From a virus, in IMG/VR virus record IMGVR_UViG_3300029893_000021, positions 1 to 42,391 of that record: DNA of 42,391 bases. One strand, 5' to 3'. The first letter of the stretch is position 1. Each line of letters opens with the position of its first letter. A program made the translations under genes and the position numbers. This document shows, in pieces, positions 1 through 8,373 of this stretch. The notes beneath the pieces are model-generated. The model ran no database searches, was not told the DNA's origin, and saw only the letters and a program-made list of their open reading frames with translations.

Positions 1-394
1 TCCAAATAACAAAGTCATTGATAATCAGTATGCAAAGATGGTTGACCAAAAGGTGAATTACCTGCTGGGGCAGCCATTAACTTTTGATACAGATAATTCA
101 GGTTATGAAGATGTTTTGAAGCAGATATTCAATAAGCGGTTTCAAAGAACCCTGAAGAACCTGGGGGAAAATTCCTTGAATGGTGGCATTGGGTGGCTTC
201 ATCCTTATTACAATGACCAGGGGGAACTTTGTTTTAAGAAGTTTGAACCTTATGAAATGCTTCCCTTTTGGGCTGATGCTGCACATACCATTTTACACAG
301 TGCGGTCAGACTGTATGAAGTGGAAGCTTATGAAGGCAGAAATGAAACTGTCATTGAAAAGGTTGAACTTTATGATGCAAATGGTGTTCAGCGG
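1..394. repeat. Terminal redundancy, left copy (portal gene)
   Basis: Bases 1-394 align without gaps to 41998-42391 with 15 mismatches (about 96% identity). Twelve are silent and three change the portal protein: V to A at base 114, N to D at 170 and M to I at 259. This shows a circular or concatemeric genome whose two contig ends come from different variants. It is not a mobile element. Confidence 0.95.
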
Positions 395-1261
395 TTTGAA
401 TTGAAGAATGGCAGCCTTGTTCCTGATGTGGAAAATCCAAGCACCACACACATGATTGTTGAAGATGAAGAAGGAAAAGAAGTTGGTTACAATTGGGGCA
501 AGATTCCCCTTATTCCCTTCAAGTACAACAATAAGGAAATACCATTGATAAAGAAGATTAAAAGCCTTCAAGATGGTATCAATGAAATGCTTTCAGACTT
601 CCAAAACAACATGCAGGAAGATTCCAGGAACACCATCTTGGTCATTAAGAACCTTGATGGAACAAACCTTGCTGAATTCAGGCATAACCTGGCAACCTAT
701 GGTGCAGTTAAGGTCAAGACTGTTGATGGGGCTGCTGGTGAAGTGGATACTCTGACAGTGGAAGTCAATGCTGAAAATTACAGGGCAATTCTTGAAGTGT
801 TTAAGAATGCACTGATTGAAAATGCCATGGGTTATGATGCCAAAGATGACAGGATGAATGGGAACCCAAACCAAATGAACATCCAATCCATGTATTCAGA
901 TATTGACCTGGATGCCAATGGAATGGAAACTGAATACCAGGCTTCCTTTGAAGAATTGCTTTGGTTCGTGAATACCCATCTTGCCAACACTGGAAATGGT
1001 AACTTTGAAAATGAGGATGTCACAGTTATCTTCAACAGGGATATTCTTATCAATGAATCAGAAACCATTGAAAACTGTCAGAAATCAAGTGGCCTCTTAT
1101 CCAATGAAACTATTATTGGTCAGCATCCTTGGACTTCTGATGTGGATAAGGAACTGAAAAGGATTAAGGAAGAAAAGCAAACTGCCATGGATGAATATGC
1201 AAATGCCTTCAACCCTGTTAAGCGGTTAGATGATGAAGGCGGTGATGGTGATGAAGAATAA
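1..1261 (+). CDS. Portal protein, 3' part (SPP1 gp6-like)
   Basis: This is the C-terminal part of the portal, the dodecameric ring at the capsid vertex through which DNA is packaged and ejected. The frame is open from base 2 and has no start of its own. It continues, through the 394-base terminal repeat, the gene that begins at 41756. Joined, the protein is about 500 residues, normal for the SPP1 gp6-like portal family. The segment includes the conserved stretch LLGQPLTFDT, and the C-terminus is acidic. The next gene starts inside its last codons. Family assignment rests on sequence pattern and on the position right after the large terminase. Confidence 0.9.
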   Translation, partial: PNNKVIDNQYAKMVDQKVNYLLGQPLTFDTDNSGYEDVLKQIFNKRFQRTLKNLGENSLNGGIGWLHPYYNDQGELCFKKFEPYEMLPFWADAAHTILHSAVRLYEVEAYEGRNETVIEKVELYDANGVQRFELKNGSLVPDVENPSTTHMIVEDEEGKEVGYNWGKIPLIPFKYNNKEIPLIKKIKSLQDGINEMLSDFQNNMQEDSRNTILVIKNLDGTNLAEFRHNLATYGAVKVKTVDGAAGEVDTLTVEVNAENYRAILEVFKNALIENAMGYDAKDDRMNGNPNQMNIQSMYSDIDLDANGMETEYQASFEELLWFVNTHLANTGNGNFENEDVTVIFNRDILINESETIENCQKSSGLLSNETIIGQHPWTSDVDKELKRIKEEKQTAMDEYANAFNPVKRLDDEGGDGDEE

Positions 1262-2276
1262 CAGTTATTGGGTAAGAAGAATGGAAATTCTTGAAACTGC
1301 CCAACTTCAGAAAGGTCAAAGGTATTATGCAGACCTGGAAAGGCAATACAGGATTGCTTCAGCCAACATTGAAAGAGAAATCAACAACTGGTATCAAAGG
1401 TTTGCTGTCAATAATCAAATAAGCATGGCAGATGCAAGGAAGCTGCTGACAACCAGTGAACTTTCTGAATTCAAGTGGAATGTTCAAGAATACATCAAGT
1501 ATGGTGAAAGAAATGCAATAAACCAATTGTGGATGAAGCAGCTTGAAAATGCTTCAGCAAGGGTTCATATTTCCAGGCTGGAAGCCTTAAAACTTCAGAT
1601 GCAACAGCAGGTTGAAGTTCTATATGGTAACCAGTTTGATGGCTTTGATAAGCTTATGAAGAAGATTTATTCTGATGGGTATTATCACACAGCCTTTGAA
1701 ATTCAAAAGGGTTTCAACATTGGTTGGGATTTACACAGCTTAAACAGTAACCAGCTTGATGAGATACTTTCAAGACCATGGACAACTGATGAAAGAACCT
1801 TCAGTGACAGGCTATGGGAAAACAAGCAACAACTCATTGGTTTACTTCAAATACAGCTTACACTGTCAGTAATAAGGGGTGAAGCACTTGATTCCTTGAT
1901 TAAGAACCTTTCAGAACAGTTCAATATTGATAAGAACAAAGCTGGAAGGCTGGTCATGACTGAATCTGCTGCATTTGCTTCAGCAGCACAAAAGGATTGT
2001 TTCAAGGAACTGGATGTTGAAAGGTATGAAATTGTTGCAACCCTGGATAACAACACCAGTGAAATATGTCAGACCCTTGATGGTGAAGTATTTGACATGA
2101 AAGATTATCAGGTTGGGGTTACAGCACCCCCCTTTCACCCATGGTGCAGAACAACCACTGTTCCCTTCTTTGAAGATAATTATGGGGAACGTGCTGCAAG
2201 GGATAATGAAGGAAATACCTATTATGTACCAAGCAACCTGAAATATCATGAGTGGAAAAAGAAGTTTGTGAAGTAA
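1251..2276 (+). CDS. Minor head protein (SPP1 gp7 / Mu F-like)
   Basis: This is a head morphogenesis protein of the Mu gpF/SPP1 gp7 family, which binds the portal and is packaged in small numbers in the procapsid. The C-terminal half carries the family's hallmark, with a TEIxx-like alpha segment followed by a Cys/His patch (EICQTLDGEVF, then PPFHPWCRTT). At about 341 residues it is of typical length. The frame is open from 1230 with ATG or GTG codons at 1230, 1233, 1242, 1245 and 1251. I chose 1251 because an AAGG sequence lies about 11 bases upstream; 1245 is equally possible. It overlaps the portal stop, indicating translational coupling. Confidence 0.85.
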   Translation: MKNNSYWVRRMEILETAQLQKGQRYYADLERQYRIASANIEREINNWYQRFAVNNQISMADARKLLTTSELSEFKWNVQEYIKYGERNAINQLWMKQLENASARVHISRLEALKLQMQQQVEVLYGNQFDGFDKLMKKIYSDGYYHTAFEIQKGFNIGWDLHSLNSNQLDEILSRPWTTDERTFSDRLWENKQQLIGLLQIQLTLSVIRGEALDSLIKNLSEQFNIDKNKAGRLVMTESAAFASAAQKDCFKELDVERYEIVATLDNNTSEICQTLDGEVFDMKDYQVGVTAPPFHPWCRTTTVPFFEDNYGERAARDNEGNTYYVPSNLKYHEWKKKFVK

Positions 2277-2303
2277 GCATTTTTATTGGGATGCTTATTT
2301 TTT
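2275..2303 (+). terminator. Terminator after minor head gene
   Basis: A 6-bp stem, AAGCAT/ATGCTT, with a 10-base loop is followed by a T-rich tail. The stem is short, so it may be only partly effective. It separates the head genes from the inserted region that follows. Confidence 0.5.
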
Positions 2304-2343
2304 ATGTTTGTAAGGGGTGATGTTATGAAAAGGAACTAACTGT

Positions 2344-2577
2344 TTGAAGATAAAGAAATCAAGAATCAATGACAATTTTATTGTTTACAACCCAAAGAAT
2401 TTTGAGAAACACACCCATGTTCAAAGGCTTGGGATTGCCCAAGTGGTCAAAAGGAATGTGGAAAGAAACCTTCTTCCAAAGACAAACAGTATTTGGCTTT
2501 TAGAAAGCCATATCAGGGTTTCTGATGATGAATCATACATTGCTATTATTCAGGCAAAGATTGATTCACTGTATTAA
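2344..2577 (+). CDS. Small phage protein of unknown function
   Basis: A 77-residue basic protein with a TTG start, chosen because AAAAGGA lies about 9 bases upstream and no ATG is available. It has no membrane segment or recognised motif. The sequence has a central HVQRLGIAQVVKRN helix and a C-terminal LLESHIRVSDDESY segment. It sits between the minor head gene and the AP2/HNH cargo gene, an accessory position in many SPP1-like head modules. I do not assign a function. Confidence 0.6.
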   Translation: MKIKKSRINDNFIVYNPKNFEKHTHVQRLGIAQVVKRNVERNLLPKTNSIWLLESHIRVSDDESYIAIIQAKIDSLY

Positions 2578-2596
2578 CAAATTCGTCATTTTGGTA

Positions 2597-2626
2597 TTGT
2601 TGACGTTATTATTAAAATGATATAAT
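2597..2626 (+). promoter_or_regulatory. Promoter for the AP2/HNH cargo gene
   Basis: A perfect -10 box, TATAAT (2621-2626), is preceded by TTGTTG at 2597 with 18-base spacing, or by TTGACG at 2600 with 15-base spacing. It lies about 30 bases before the cargo gene start. With the terminators on both sides, this suggests the gene is transcribed independently of the late operon. Confidence 0.6.
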
Positions 2627-2654
2627 GAAAGGGGTGCAGAAAGGATATGATTCA

Positions 2655-3173
2655 ATGGGTAAAATTTTAGATTTAACAGGTAAAACCTTTGGTTCATTAT
2701 TTGTTTTGAAAAAATCGGATGAAATTAAAGGTGGAAACGTAATGTGGGAATGTCAATGTGGTTGTGGAAACAAAACGTTGGTTACTTCTTACAATTTACG
2801 TTCAGGAAGGGTAGGCAGTTGTGGTTGTCAAAAGTCAAAGTTTACTTCTGAAAATACTTTAGGTGAAGATAACCCGAATCATAAGCACAATCTAAGAAAC
2901 ACAAAGCTATATACTATATGGGCAATGATGAAACAAAGGTGTTCTAATCCAAATAACAAGAATTTCAAAGACTATGGTGGAAGGGGAATCACTGTATATG
3001 AAGAATGGTCAAATGATGTTCAAGCTTTCTATGAGTGGTCAATGAAAAATGGATATGAAGAAGGTTTGACAATAGATAGAATTGACAATGATAAAGGATA
3101 TTCTCCTGATAATTGCAGATGGACAACTATGAAGGTTCAAAGAAAGAATCAAAGAAAACGTAAAATAAAATAG
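2655..3173 (+). CDS. AP2/HNH-type homing endonuclease-like protein
   Basis: This 172-residue protein has an N-terminal zinc-knuckle-like domain (CQCGCGN about residues 35-41, then SCGCQ) and a C-terminal domain with the signature YGGRGI-x-V-x-EW followed by LTIDRIDNDKGYSPDNCRW. That arrangement is typical of phage AP2/HNH-type homing-endonuclease-like genes that spread as free-standing cargo. I chose ATG 2655 because AGAAAGGA lies about 10 bases upstream; an in-frame ATG at 2625 overlaps the promoter. It has its own promoter and terminator and splits the minor head and scaffold genes. Its CpG content, outside GCGG contexts, is higher than in the neighbours. It is probably a recent insertion. 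Confidence 0.75.
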   Translation: MGKILDLTGKTFGSLFVLKKSDEIKGGNVMWECQCGCGNKTLVTSYNLRSGRVGSCGCQKSKFTSENTLGEDNPNHKHNLRNTKLYTIWAMMKQRCSNPNNKNFKDYGGRGITVYEEWSNDVQAFYEWSMKNGYEEGLTIDRIDNDKGYSPDNCRWTTMKVQRKNQRKRKIK

Positions 3174-3184
3174 GTAAAGGTATT

Positions 3185-3212
3185 AAGCACTCATTAATTT
3201 GGGTGCTTTTTT
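3185..3212 (+). terminator. Terminator after AP2/HNH gene
   Basis: AAGCACTC pairs with GGGTGCTT (one wobble) around an 8-base loop, followed by six T residues. It closes the cargo transcription unit. Confidence 0.7.
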
Positions 3213-3307
3213 ATATTCCGTCTGTTTGGTATTTAAGACGTTAAACCAAAAGACAAATTTCATGGTTCGTTACCCATGTAAAACAACGTGATTTGAAAGG
3301 ATGGTAA

Positions 3308-3898
3308 ATGATTATGACAAAAGAACAATTAATGGCAATGGGCTTGACTGAAGAACAGGCAAATAAGGTGATGGAATCTTTAAATGGTAACTTTGTTACA
3401 AAAGCAAGATTTGATGAAGTTAATACTGCTAAAAAGCAGCTTGAAACGGATATTAAGACCAGGGATGGTCAGCTTGAAGAATTGAAAAAATCCACTGGTG
3501 ATGCTGAAGCATTAAAGAAAACCATCACTGACCTTCAGGCAGCCAATGCAGCAAAGGATGCTGAACTTGCTGCAACAGTTAAGAAAATGCAGATTGATAA
3601 TGCAGTTGATAAAGCACTTCTTGCTGCAAAAGCCAAGAACACAAAAGCGGTAAAAGCATTACTTGCTGAATTTCTTGATAAAGCTGAATTGGATGGTGAA
3701 AACATCAAAGGTTTGGATGATGAAATTAAAAAACTGACTGAAGCTGAAGATTCCAAGTTCATGTTTGATGTGGAAACTAAGAAACAAACAACTTTTAAAG
3801 GAATCAAACCCGGTGAAAAAAATGATAAGACACCGGGTGAAGGTGCACCAACTTCCCTTGCTGATGCGGTAAAGATGCACCTTCAATCAAATGAATAA
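3308..3898 (+). CDS. Scaffold protein (phage minor structural GP20-like)
   Basis: This 196-residue scaffold guides capsid assembly and is lost or cleaved before maturation. The sequence is highly charged and helical. A predicted coiled coil spans roughly residues 30-130, with heptad-like runs rich in K, E, A and L. The N-terminal motif TKEQLMAMGLTEEQANKV is typical of the GP20 scaffold family. It directly precedes the major capsid gene, the usual order. A GAAAGG ribosome site precedes ATG 3308, and a second in-frame ATG at 3314 is also possible. Length and position agree with the family. Confidence 0.85.
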   Translation: MIMTKEQLMAMGLTEEQANKVMESLNGNFVTKARFDEVNTAKKQLETDIKTRDGQLEELKKSTGDAEALKKTITDLQAANAAKDAELAATVKKMQIDNAVDKALLAAKAKNTKAVKALLAEFLDKAELDGENIKGLDDEIKKLTEAEDSKFMFDVETKKQTTFKGIKPGEKNDKTPGEGAPTSLADAVKMHLQSNE

Positions 3899-3929
3899 AA
3901 ATTAACATTTTGAAAGGTGGTAATTAAAA

Positions 3930-4895
3930 ATGGCAGTTACATTAGCACAAGCAAAACTTAATGTTCAGGATGCCCTTCAGATGGGGGTTATTGATGAATT
4001 TGCAAAATCCAATTTCCTTTTCAACAACTTAACTTTTGATGATTGTGTTTCCCCAACTGGTGGGGGTGCAACCCTTACTTATGGTTACACAAGGCTTATC
4101 ACACAGCCAACAGCAGCTTTCAGGGCAGTAAACAGTGAATACACACCACAAGAAGTTACAAGACAGCGTTACACCACTGATTTGAAAGTCTTTGGTGGTT
4201 CTTTCAATATTGATAGAGTCATTGCCAACATGGGCGGTATCATTGATGAAGTAACCCTTCAGATGCAGCAGAAAATTAAAGCGGCTTCTGCATTGTTCAA
4301 TGATACAGTTATCAATGGTGACAGTGCGGTTGATGCAAATGCCTTTGATGGACTTGAAAAAGCACTTACTGGTTCTTCCACTGAATACATCCCTGGTGCT
4401 GCAATTGACCTTTCCACGTCTGCTGCGGTTGATACCAATTGGAAAGTATTCCTTGATGAACTGGATGAATTCTTGATGGGGCTTGATGGTACACCTGCAT
4501 TTATTGGTGGTAACATGAAGCTTATTGCAAAAATCAGAGCATGTGCAAGACGTGCCGGAATGTACATGGTAACCAAGAATGATTTTGGGCAGCAAGTGGA
4601 ATCTTACAACAACATTCCTTTAGTTGATTTTGGTGCAAAAGCAGGTTCAAACAATCCTGTTGTTCCAATATTAACTGATGTTGGTTCTGAAGGTCACACT
4701 TCGCTTTATGCTGCAAGATTAGGTTTGGATGGCTTCCATGCTATTTCAATGGCTGGGGTTTCCCCGGTTCAATCTTGGCTTCCTGACTTCAAAACTGCTG
4801 GTGCAGTAAAAACAGGTGAAGTTGAAATGGTTGCTGCTGTTGCACTTAAAGCAACAAAAGCTGCTGGTGTATTGCGTAAGATTAAGGTTCAGTAA
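3930..4895 (+). CDS. Major capsid protein
   Basis: This 321-residue protein builds the icosahedral shell and is expected to have the HK97 fold. It follows the scaffold by 31 bases with a strong AAAGGTGG ribosome site. It starts with the short helical N-terminus usual in phages with a separate scaffold (AVTLAQAKLNVQDALQMGVI) and has no obvious prohead protease region. Inner segments such as GVIDEFAKSNFLFNNLTFDD and the SLYAARLGLDGFHAI stretch match major head proteins of SPP1/PBSX-like phages. It is followed by one of the strongest terminators in the window, consistent with very high expression. Confidence 0.9.
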   Translation: MAVTLAQAKLNVQDALQMGVIDEFAKSNFLFNNLTFDDCVSPTGGGATLTYGYTRLITQPTAAFRAVNSEYTPQEVTRQRYTTDLKVFGGSFNIDRVIANMGGIIDEVTLQMQQKIKAASALFNDTVINGDSAVDANAFDGLEKALTGSSTEYIPGAAIDLSTSAAVDTNWKVFLDELDEFLMGLDGTPAFIGGNMKLIAKIRACARRAGMYMVTKNDFGQQVESYNNIPLVDFGAKAGSNNPVVPILTDVGSEGHTSLYAARLGLDGFHAISMAGVSPVQSWLPDFKTAGAVKTGEVEMVAAVALKATKAAGVLRKIKVQ

Positions 4896-4897
4896 TA

Positions 4898-4958
4898 TAA
4901 AGGGTATTTCAGCTATATGCTGAATACCCTTTATTTCTGTTTTTTTTTTTTTTTTTTT
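4898..4958 (+). terminator. Strong terminator after capsid gene with 19-T tract
   Basis: A 15-bp stem with one bulge (4898-4913 with 4919-4933, loop TATAT) is followed by TTTCTG and then 19 consecutive T residues (4940-4958). It probably lets most transcripts end after the capsid gene while some read on into the tail genes. The homopolymer length is the least certain part of the sequence. Confidence 0.85.
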
Positions 4959-4983
4959 GATTATGGAAGGATGGTGAAAAGTA

Positions 4984-5175
4984 ATGGCAAAGATACTTTG
5001 TCCAAATAAAGAATATAGCGGGGTTTCTGCATCAGTAACCTTTGTAAATGGTGTTGGTGAAACTGATAATCCACAGTTGATTAATTGGTTTAAAAATCAT
5101 GGTTACACTGTTGAAGAAGATGCTGAAAAAAATGAAAGTAGTTCTGAAGAAACCAAGCGCAAAAAAACTAAATAA
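4984..5175 (+). CDS. Small virion-module protein (YqbF-like)
   Basis: This 63-residue protein has an N-terminal MAKILCPNKEYSGVSASVTF segment and a charged, lysine-rich tail ending KRKKTK. Genes with this beginning and the NPQLINWFKNHGYTVEE segment are common between the capsid and connector genes in PBSX/skin-like phages (position of yqbF). The function is not established; its place suggests a head or head-completion role. A GGAAGGATGGTG ribosome site precedes ATG 4984. Confidence 0.65.
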   Translation: MAKILCPNKEYSGVSASVTFVNGVGETDNPQLINWFKNHGYTVEEDAEKNESSSEETKRKKTK

Positions 5176-5189
5176 AGGATGTGATTATT

Positions 5190-5573
5190 ATGCTTGAAGA
5201 TGTAAAAGCAAGATTGGCTTCATTCGGTTATACTGTAACTGAAGCGGATGCCTGGATTCTTGACTTCATCATTCAAAAGGTGGAAAATCACATCAAAAAT
5301 GATTGCAATGTTGATGCTGTTCCTGAAGGACTTCATAATATTGCAGTTGACATGGCGGTTGGTGAATTTTTATTAAGCAAGAAATCCACAGGACAATTAA
5401 CAGGGTTTGATTTATCAACGGCGGTTAAACAGATTCAAGAAGGTGACACCAATATCACTTATGCCATTGGTAGTGGTGACAGTACACCTGAACAAAGATT
5501 GGATATGTTAATTTCATACTTGATGAATCATGGAAAGGGTGAATTTGCTTCATATAGGTGTTTCAAATGGTAA
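5190..5573 (+). CDS. Head-tail connector protein (YqbG-like)
   Basis: This protein of about 127 residues probably sits beneath the portal as a connector. It is helical, with the conserved run DAWILDFIIQKVENHIKNDC and an IAVDMAVGEFL segment, typical of DUF3199/gp6-type connectors. I chose ATG 5190 because AAAGGA lies about 10 bases upstream; the frame also has GTG at 5181. The stop overlaps the next gene's start by a few bases, so translation is coupled. Confidence 0.7.
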   Translation: MLEDVKARLASFGYTVTEADAWILDFIIQKVENHIKNDCNVDAVPEGLHNIAVDMAVGEFLLSKKSTGQLTGFDLSTAVKQIQEGDTNITYAIGSGDSTPEQRLDMLISYLMNHGKGEFASYRCFKW

Positions 5574-5920
5574 AATCAGCACTTGAACTATTGTGGAAAG
5601 GAACTTGTTCCGTATTTGTCAGGCAGGAAAAGCAGAATCCAATCAATAAAAGAATTGAATTTGATGAAGTTCCTATTTATGAGAATCAACCCTGTAAACT
5701 ATCATTTAAGACCATAACCAGCACCAACGAAAGTAATAATGCTGCTGAAGTGACACAGGTTCAGAAATTGTTCATTTCCAATGAAGTAAACATTCCAGCA
5801 GGTTCAAAGGTGGTTGTAACTCAAAACGGTAAAACCAATGAGTATGAAAAGAGTGGTGAACCTGCGTTTTATTCAAACCATCAAGAAATCACCCTGGTAT
5901 TGTTTAAGGGGTGGGCTTAA
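5567..5920 (+). CDS. Head-completion or stopper-like protein (YqbH-like)
   Basis: This protein of about 117 residues is rich in predicted beta strands and resembles the YqbH/XkdH (DUF3599) proteins found as the second connector gene. These are thought to close the head-tail interface. No catalytic motif is present. Start ATG 5567 overlaps the end of the preceding gene; GTG 5558 is also in frame. The stop codon shares its last base with the next ATG, a tight coupling. Confidence 0.65.
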   Translation: MVKSALELLWKGTCSVFVRQEKQNPINKRIEFDEVPIYENQPCKLSFKTITSTNESNNAAEVTQVQKLFISNEVNIPAGSKVVVTQNGKTNEYEKSGEPAFYSNHQEITLVLFKGWA

Positions 5921-6420
5921 TGGCAAAGAAATGGGGCGGTTGTGACTTTAACCAATTGAAAAGCCTTCAGAAGAATCTTGAAAGGTTACAGGGTAATGAT
6001 TTTGAAGCCTTTTGTAATGAAGTTGCAAAGGAACTTGCTGCAAGACTGCTTGCAAAGGTCATTAAAAGAACACCAGTTGGTCAATATGATTCTGCAAGTG
6101 GTAAGATGGGCGGTACTTTAAGGCGGGGCTGGACTGCCAAAACTGAAGAAGATGCAGCTTCAGGCGGTGTTCCTGGGGCAAAGGCTTATGCTGATTCTTT
6201 GAATGTGTTGAAGGTGGGTGATGTGTACCAAATTGAAATCATTAACCCTGTTCAGTATGCTTCCTATGTGGAATATGGTCACAGGACAAGAAACCATAAG
6301 GGTTGGGTTCAAGGTAGGTTCATGCTGACAATTTCAGCAAATGAACTTGAATCACAAGCACCCAAACTGTTGGAACGAAAACTAAAAAAATACTTGGGGG
6401 AATTCTTCAATGGTGAATGA
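5920..6420 (+). CDS. HK97 gp10-like tail completion protein (YqbI-like)
   Basis: This protein of about 166 residues carries the HK97 gp10-type signature: an N-terminal helix, then an ARLLAKVIKRTPVGQYD segment, a TLRRGW motif and YASYVEYGHRTR near the C-terminal third. The family joins or completes the tail at the head interface. ATG 5920 overlaps the preceding stop (TAATG). The end overlaps the next start by 11 bases, as expected for a connector operon. The assignment is secure at family level. Confidence 0.8.
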   Translation: MAKKWGGCDFNQLKSLQKNLERLQGNDFEAFCNEVAKELAARLLAKVIKRTPVGQYDSASGKMGGTLRRGWTAKTEEDAASGGVPGAKAYADSLNVLKVGDVYQIEIINPVQYASYVEYGHRTRNHKGWVQGRFMLTISANELESQAPKLLERKLKKYLGEFFNGE

Positions 6421-6841
6421 TTTGATTGATGGCATTTCAGTCAAGTTGAACCAAGTATTTGGTGATGATTACAGGATATACAGTGAAAATGTGAACCAAG
6501 GTTTGAAAGAACCTTGTTTTTTTATTGCTGTTCTGAATCCAACCCAAAGCCAAGTGATTGGGTTAAGGTATTTTAAGGAACATCCTTTTGATATACATTA
6601 CTTCCCTTCATCCAAAGATGGCGGGAATCAAGAAATTCAGGATGTGGCTTCAAAGTTATTTGATGCCCTTGAATATATAACCCTGTTGAATGGTGATTTG
6701 GTTCGTGGAACTGAAATGCACTATGAAAAGGTTAATGATGTGCTTCATTTCTTTGTGAAATATAACATGTTTGTTCACAAGCAAGTTGAAGCTGCGGATG
6801 AAATGGAAACATTGACAGTCAATAATGATGTAAAGGGGTGA
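6410..6841 (+). CDS. Tail terminator-like protein (YqbJ-like)
   Basis: This 143-residue protein occupies the last position before the tail sheath, where PBSX and skin have XkdJ/YqbJ, a probable tail-terminator component. It contains a LKEPCFFIAVLNPTQSQVIG beta segment and a FDIHYFP motif, both common in this family. It has no membrane segment or catalytic motif. It overlaps the gp10-like gene and is followed after 4 bases by a small gene. Confidence 0.7.
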   Translation: MVNDLIDGISVKLNQVFGDDYRIYSENVNQGLKEPCFFIAVLNPTQSQVIGLRYFKEHPFDIHYFPSSKDGGNQEIQDVASKLFDALEYITLLNGDLVRGTEMHYEKVNDVLHFFVKYNMFVHKQVEAADEMETLTVNNDVKG

Positions 6842-6845
6842 TGAA

Positions 6846-7040
6846 ATGTCAACCAAAAACAAAGTAAGTGATGAAAAGGTTGCTGAAGCAGTTTCATACA
6901 CAAAAGAACAGATACTTTCAGCAAAAAAATACATTCACAGGAAGGATGTTGTGAATGTGGTTCTTAAAGATGGTCAGTCATACACCCTGAAAGAAGTGGA
7001 TGATTTGATTGAAAAATTTATGAAAGGTAAGGTGAAATAA
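6846..7040 (+). CDS. Small pre-sheath protein, unknown
   Basis: This 64-residue highly charged protein ends VDDLIEKFMKGKVK. Similarly placed short genes directly upstream of the sheath gene occur in PBSX-like phages (for example the YqzN position). It stops 2 bases before the sheath ATG and is probably translated with it. No function can be read from the sequence. Confidence 0.6.
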   Translation: MSTKNKVSDEKVAEAVSYTKEQILSAKKYIHRKDVVNVVLKDGQSYTLKEVDDLIEKFMKGKVK

Positions 7041-7042
7041 TT

Positions 7043-8356
7043 ATGGCACTTGGTGGTGGTACTTTTTTAGTGCAAAACAAGGTGTTACCTGGCACATATA
7101 TCAACTTCATCAGTGCTGCAAGAGCATCAGCAACCCTTTCTGACAGGGGTGTTGCAGCTTTAGCACTTGAACTTGATTGGGGTGCTGATGATGCAGTGTT
7201 TACAGTAACATCAGAAGAATTCCAAAAGAATTCAATGAAATACTTTGGTTATGCTTATGACCATATAAAGCTTAAAGGATTAAGGGATTTGTTCAGAAAC
7301 ATTCACACAGGTCACTTCTTTAAGCTGATGAACAATGGTGTTGCTGCTGAAAATACTTATTGTACTGCAAAGTATAAGGGTATAAGGGGCAATGACATCA
7401 AAACTGTTGTGGCAGTCAACATTGATGATGAAACCAAGATGGATGTTTCAACCTATGTTGGAACAAGGCTTGTGGATATGCAGACTGTTCTTCCCAATAC
7501 TGACAACCTGGTTGATAATGATTGGGTGGTATGGAAAAGCAATGTCACACTTACTGCAACCGCTGGTTTACCACTTACTTCAGGAAGCAATGGTGATGCA
7601 ATCACTGGACTTCAATACCAAGACTTCTTGGATGCAATTGAATCCTTCAGCTTCAACACCCTTGGTTGCTTGTCAGTAACAGAATCAATCATTGACTTGG
7701 TGGTTCAGTTCACCAAAAGAATGAGGGATGAAGTTGGGGTTAAGTTCCAGGCGGTTGTTTACAGAACCCCTGCTGATTTTGAAGGGATTATTTCAGTTGA
7801 AAACAAGGTTCTTGATGAAGGTGTTCCTGAATCATCCTTGGTGCATTGGGCAACAGGGGCACAGGCTGGTTGTGCGGTGAATAGAAGCTTGACCAATAGG
7901 CTATACAATGGTGAATTCACTGTTGACACTGACTATAAGCAATCTGAACTGGAAGCTGCAATTCTTGCTGGCAAGTTCACCTTCCATAAGGTTGGTGACA
8001 ATGTAAGGGTGCTTGAAGATATTAACACCTTCATCACTGTTACAGATGAAAAATCCAGTGACTTCAGCAGCAACCAAACCATCAGGGTTCTTGACCAAAT
8101 TGCAAATGATATTGCTGCACTGTTCAATTCAAAATACCTTGGTAATGTTCCCAATGATGAAGCTGGAAGAATCAGCTTGTGGAATGACATTGTAACCCAT
8201 CACCAACAGCTTCAGACCATCAGGGCAATTGAAGAATTTGAACCTGACCTGGTGAGTGTTGCAAAGGGTGACAGTAAGAAGGCTGTTGTGGTGAATGATG
8301 TTGTAACACCAGTAAATGCAATGTCCCAACTGTATATGACAGTTGTAGTTGAATAA
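7043..8356 (+). CDS. xkdK: Tail sheath protein
   Basis: This 437-residue contractile sheath protein shows that the phage is a myovirus. The sequence starts MALGGGTFLVQNKVLPGTYI, the classic beginning of XkdK/YqbK sheath proteins, and contains a SDRGVAALALELDWG segment and a C-terminal VTPVNAMSQLYMTVVVE strand. Six-fold rings of this protein surround the tube and contract to drive it through the cell envelope. It is followed after 17 bases by the tube gene. Length matches the short Gram-positive sheath proteins. Confidence 0.95.
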   Translation: MALGGGTFLVQNKVLPGTYINFISAARASATLSDRGVAALALELDWGADDAVFTVTSEEFQKNSMKYFGYAYDHIKLKGLRDLFRNIHTGHFFKLMNNGVAAENTYCTAKYKGIRGNDIKTVVAVNIDDETKMDVSTYVGTRLVDMQTVLPNTDNLVDNDWVVWKSNVTLTATAGLPLTSGSNGDAITGLQYQDFLDAIESFSFNTLGCLSVTESIIDLVVQFTKRMRDEVGVKFQAVVYRTPADFEGIISVENKVLDEGVPESSLVHWATGAQAGCAVNRSLTNRLYNGEFTVDTDYKQSELEAAILAGKFTFHKVGDNVRVLEDINTFITVTDEKSSDFSSNQTIRVLDQIANDIAALFNSKYLGNVPNDEAGRISLWNDIVTHHQQLQTIRAIEEFEPDLVSVAKGDSKKAVVVNDVVTPVNAMSQLYMTVVVE

Positions 8357-8373
8357 GAAAGGGGTGTTGATAG

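Noticed and set aside
1-394. Terminal repeat as a defined direct terminal repeat of the virion
   Set aside because: It lies inside the portal gene and differs at 15 positions, so it is an assembly overlap rather than a packaging terminus.
4029-4595. A 188-codon open frame on the minus strand inside the capsid gene
   Set aside because: It is antisense to a clear capsid gene, has no ribosome site, and its codon pattern mirrors the sense strand.
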